A stretch of DNA of 6,612 nt, taken from the NCBI GenBank assembly GCA_020832965.1, contig JAJHRM010000143.1:1-6612 (forward strand), given 5' to 3'. Each line of letters opens with the position of its first letter. Positions within the stretch are counted from its first letter, which is position 1. Under the pieces are notes generated by a model that saw only the letters and a list, made by a program, of their open reading frames with translations, did not search any database and was not told the origin of the DNA. This DNA is from Thermofilum sp. Lineage in GTDB: Archaea > Thermoproteota > Thermoprotei > Thermofilales > Thermofilaceae. A program made the position numbers and the translations under genes. Of this stretch, positions 3,890-6,612 are shown piece after piece.

Positions 3890-6612
3890 TGTTTCTCACC
3901 GTTTTTAGGAATTTTGAAAGTTTACCGCCGCTCAGCATAAATGCAGTAAGCGCCACGCTCACGGGCAAGTACTTCAATAACAAAGGCGTCGATTCCCATT
4001 CTGAATAAACATCGAGAGGAGTTTCAAAGAACACCTTATCTTTCGCAGCATCAATCACGAAGTACAGCAAAGAGGAATCCCCAACAAAGAACTTGAACGT
4101 GACGTTCCCGCACACTAGTAAATCGCGAGCTACGTATGGGTATAGCAGGGACTGCCCAACCACCCCCTTTACTGCAGCCCGATCGGCAGTAAGAACAGGT
4201 CTCCTCGCAAGAGCCAGAAATCTTCCCTCCAAGGTCATGTTTCCTTCTAGTTGCAAGGAGCTACCGTTGCTGAAGTGGATGAAAACCCTTGCGCCAACAA
4301 CGTGCAGCTTACTCATTTCAGCATCCGCATAGAAACCTAGGCCGGATTCCAGCACAGCGAAATCCGAAAACATCCTGAAAGGCATTCCAGGCGAACCCAT
4401 TACCACCACATAACTGATATCGCGAACCACAAGTTGACCAAATGGCATATAAAATTTAAGCAAGCTCGATGGAATAATTATTACGCTTGAGGATATTATT
4501 GTCAAATTGTATAAAACAACTTTACTAGATGCTAAATTAGAATATGAAATTTCGCTATAGTACTTTCGAGAATTGAAGTAGACATTTTTTTCTCCACGTT
4601 TAGCAAATATTTCACTTATAAATTTTTTTGAATAACTTAGAGCCGATTCATTTCTTGCAAACCTTATGTAATAAATACTTGTATTTCCTAGCATTACCTC
4701 GAACGTCGTGTTTAATCCTTCTTTTAGAGCTAAAAGAGTGTAGTTTCCTGCTTCAAGGCGTTTTTTATCTATGAAACTCCTTTCACGGGCTTCGAGCACT
4801 ATGCCCTTTACCTTCACTAGCCATAATCTGTCGGCGCGCACGCCCATGAGCCCTCCGGAATAGTCCGCAGCAAAACAAGCTGGTCTCAGCGAATCGAAAG
4901 TTAAGCAGAGCCTTCTATTCGCAGCATCAAAGCTAACTTTCATAACATGATCTCCAGCAACGTTAACATCGCTTCCTATTAAAACGCCAGGCCAAGGCGG
5001 CGAGCAAATAACGTCTCCCTCTGTGAGTGAACAGTTGAGCACGTACACCTGGCTCTGCTCGGTGAACATCACCCCTACGTATTTGTAGTTCTTCGCATCC
5101 CGGAAGTCGTAAATGAAGTAGAAATAGTTCAATGTCTTCGAGTTATACTCTCCTATCTCGAACCTTATGGTAGCGTTAAACGCCTCAGGGGATAGGAAGA
5201 AGGGGTTTCGCCACACAACAATGTTACTAAGCCTCTGCGAGCGGTCGCCGAGCACGACCGAGTCAACGTTTATCTGCACAGCGCCGCTGGCGAACACAAC
5301 CGGAGTCTTCAGCAGATCAACAGTAACTATCCTAGTTTCCTCCAGCGGGTCGTAAGGCACCACGATGACCCTGTAACTGTAGAGGGCGGGGTCGATCTCG
5401 AGCACGCTCGTGAAGTTCACGCCCGCCAGCGAGAGGAGGAGGTAGGCCTCGTCGACCGACTCGTCCCAGACGGGCGGGATCGCGAGCGCCACGCTGCCGT
5501 TGGGGACCGGCGGCGCCAGCGGGGGCGCGTCATACACGTCGATCGAGCCCACGCTGAACAGCTTGGGCAGGCGGGGCAGGAGGACCCTGCCGATCCAGCC
5601 GGAGCGGGCGGGCTGCGAGTCCGTCGCCCAGTTGATGTAGAGGTAGGGCGGGTCGAGGTTCCTAGCCCTGAATACCGCGAGCGAGAGCTCGGGAACCTGC
5701 CACCGCCAGACGTGAGAGGGATCCGTGAAGACGTAGTAAATCGGCGCCGCGAATGCGGACGCGTCCCTGCTTCGGAGCGTGGGCGACAAAACCCACCGGT
5801 TCGGGTTGACCCAGAGCAGCTCGCCCAGCTTATCGAAGGCCGCCTTCTCGGTATCGCTTATCCTCCCGCGCTCACTCGTGATGCCCCAGTACGAGGCGCT
5901 TACCGCCGCGTTGACGGCCAAAAGGGCCAGCAGAAGGCTGAGTATAGCGACTTTCAGAGATCTGCCGCGGGCGAGACGCTCGAGCGCGTAGGTGGCGGGC
6001 GGCGCTAGCGCGATGTACACGAAAAGGACAAGCCTCTTTTCGCCCAAGTAGCCCGTGTCGATCCCAGAGGCGTTGAGAAAACCTAGGGTTCTGCCCACGG
6101 CGACAGCGAGAACTGCGAGCAGACCCAGCACGGCGACTGGAGCTTTCAACCCTTCGCGAGCTAGCAGCTCGTAACCGTATAACCCTAGCGGTAGAGCCGC
6201 GCCCAATAAGACCGCGTACATGAACCAGGGTACCAGACCTACAACCCATCCCGGATCCGCCCTGCTCGTAGCGAAGGTGTTGGAGGGGTCTAAGGCGACG
6301 GAAACCCCTAAAATAAGCAGGAAAGTGCCTAAAGCCGACGCTACAGGGGCTCGCACGCGCAAGCGCTTGGTCAGTCTCGCGAACAAGGGCTCCAGCCCAA
6401 CACTGAAAGAGCTGAGGACGAGCGCGGCTGCCGCTGCCAAGGCTGGCGCGAAGAAGGCCGCAGCGCGCAGCAGCATAAGGTTCTCTAAGTGGGGCGCACC
6501 CTGAAGAGCGAGGTAAACCGCTGCCATATTGAGCGCTCCTCCCGCGAGCGCGCCTGCGGCTGACCCCAGAGAGATGGGCTTCAGAGCGCCGGAAAGGCTT
6601 CTGTCCCAGAGG
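3855..6612 (-). CDS. Large multi-pass membrane protein with giant extracytoplasmic domain, GT-C-like (5' end outside window)
   Basis: The frame is open from the right edge to the TAG at 3855, at least 918 residues. A Met at 6527 is unlikely to be the true start, because the 28 upstream residues are open and continue a membrane helix. Numbering from that Met: hydrophobic segments lie near 17-40, 62-79, 97-121, 129-150, 164-185 and 191-213; a ~630-residue region follows, then one helix near 846-865 and a short basic tail ending CYFGCGG. The EKRLVLFVYIALAPPATYALERL segment followed by an extracytoplasmic domain resembles the C-terminal half of GT-C sugar transferases, whose catalytic loop would lie off-window; this is inference. 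Thirteen N-x-S/T sequons are present, twelve between 343 and 808. Residues ~360-395 look like an alpha/beta (GATase-like) strand pattern, and ~440-580 like a jelly-roll or ConA-like carbohydrate-binding fold. A surface glycoprotein without enzymatic activity is the alternative. Confidence 0.75.
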   Translation of the reverse strand, partial: LWDRSLSGALKPISLGSAAGALAGGALNMAAVYLALQGAPHLENLMLLRAAAFFAPALAAAAALVLSSFSVGLEPLFARLTKRLRVRAPVASALGTFLLILGVSVALDPSNTFATSRADPGWVVGLVPWFMYAVLLGAALPLGLYGYELLAREGLKAPVAVLGLLAVLAVAVGRTLGFLNASGIDTGYLGEKRLVLFVYIALAPPATYALERLARGRSLKVAILSLLLALLAVNAAVSASYWGITSERGRISDTEKAAFDKLGELLWVNPNRWVLSPTLRSRDASAFAAPIYYVFTDPSHVWRWQVPELSLAVFRARNLDPPYLYINWATDSQPARSGWIGRVLLPRLPKLFSVGSIDVYDAPPLAPPVPNGSVALAIPPVWDESVDEAYLLLSLAGVNFTSVLEIDPALYSYRVIVVPYDPLEETRIVTVDLLKTPVVFASGAVQINVDSVVLGDRSQRLSNIVVWRNPFFLSPEAFNATIRFEIGEYNSKTLNYFYFIYDFRDAKNYKYVGVMFTEQSQVYVLNCSLTEGDVICSPPWPGVLIGSDVNVAGDHVMKVSFDAANRRLCLTFDSLRPACFAADYSGGLMGVRADRLWLVKVKGIVLEARERSFIDKKRLEAGNYTLLALKEGLNTTFEVMLGNTSIYYIRFARNESALSYSKKFISEIFAKRGEKNVYFNSRKYYSEISYSNLASSKVVLYNLTIISSSVIIIPSSLLKFYMPFGQLVVRDISYVVVMGSPGMPFRMFSDFAVLESGLGFYADAEMSKLHVVGARVFIHFSNGSSLQLEGNMTLEGRFLALARRPVLTADRAAVKGVVGQSLLYPYVARDLLVCGNVTFKFFVGDSSLLYFVIDAAKDKVFFETPLDVYSEWESTPLLLKYLPVSVALTAFMLSGGKLSKFLKTVRNNERACYFGCGG
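3896..3900 (-). promoter_or_regulatory. Ribosome-binding site for the GT4 glycosyltransferase
   Basis: GGTGA on the minus strand, six bases before the ATG at 3889, pairs perfectly with the UCACC at the 3' end of archaeal 16S rRNA. It lies inside the coding sequence of the upstream membrane protein and supports the start that produces the 35-base overlap. Confidence 0.6.

Noticed and set aside
5712..6504. Several open frames on both strands over the N-terminal membrane region of the large protein
   Set aside because: High GC makes stops rare in all frames here. Only the frame continuous with 3855-6612 gives a plausible protein with membrane helices.
1..6612. tRNA, rRNA, CRISPR arrays, transposase genes, inverted-repeat ends
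   Set aside because: Nothing resembling these was seen by eye. Almost all of the window is covered by coding sequence.

Overview
The window looks archaeal, most likely from a hyperthermophilic member of the Thermoproteota. The evidence is tightly packed, translationally coupled genes, AGG/AGA-rich arginine coding, ribosome-binding sites of the GGTGA/GAGGAG type, a TIGR04076-family protein, and a large sequon-studded membrane protein beside glycan genes. The species cannot be read from the sequence. Several calls rest on remembered family motifs, because no database search was possible.

Layout, right to left on the minus strand. A leftward operon enters at the right edge. Its first visible gene (3855 to beyond 6612) encodes a large multi-pass membrane protein with a ~630-residue extracytoplasmic domain, and its N-terminus lies outside the window. 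It overlaps a family-4 glycosyltransferase (2669-3889) by 35 bases. The transferase stop codon overlaps the start of an FkbM-type methyltransferase (1836-2669), which is followed one base later by a non-hydrolysing UDP-GlcNAc 2-epimerase (737-1834). On the left, a short TIGR04076-family gene (425-775) points rightward and its 3' end overlaps the epimerase 3' end by 39 bases. Beyond an A/C-rich spacer (299-424), bases 1-~290 hold, on the minus strand, the C-terminal part of a second nucleotide-sugar epimerase of the extended-SDR type. It has lost its catalytic half and carries a one-base frameshift.

How the genes fit together (inference). WecB would supply UDP-ManNAc, the GT4 enzyme would add a sugar to a lipid-linked or surface glycan, the FkbM protein would O-methylate a sugar, and the membrane protein may be a GT-C-like transferase or surface glycoprotein acting outside the cell. 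The set reads as a surface-glycan (S-layer N-glycan or exopolysaccharide) cassette.

The most notable signals are the decayed epimerase with its frameshift at an A5 run, the very sharp GC mosaic inside two genes (about 70% down to about 27% within one reading frame), the unusual ectodomain with 12 of the protein's 13 N-glycosylation sequons, and the convergent overlap that gives the TIGR04076 protein an unusual tail. No RNA genes, insertion sequences or CRISPR arrays were seen.
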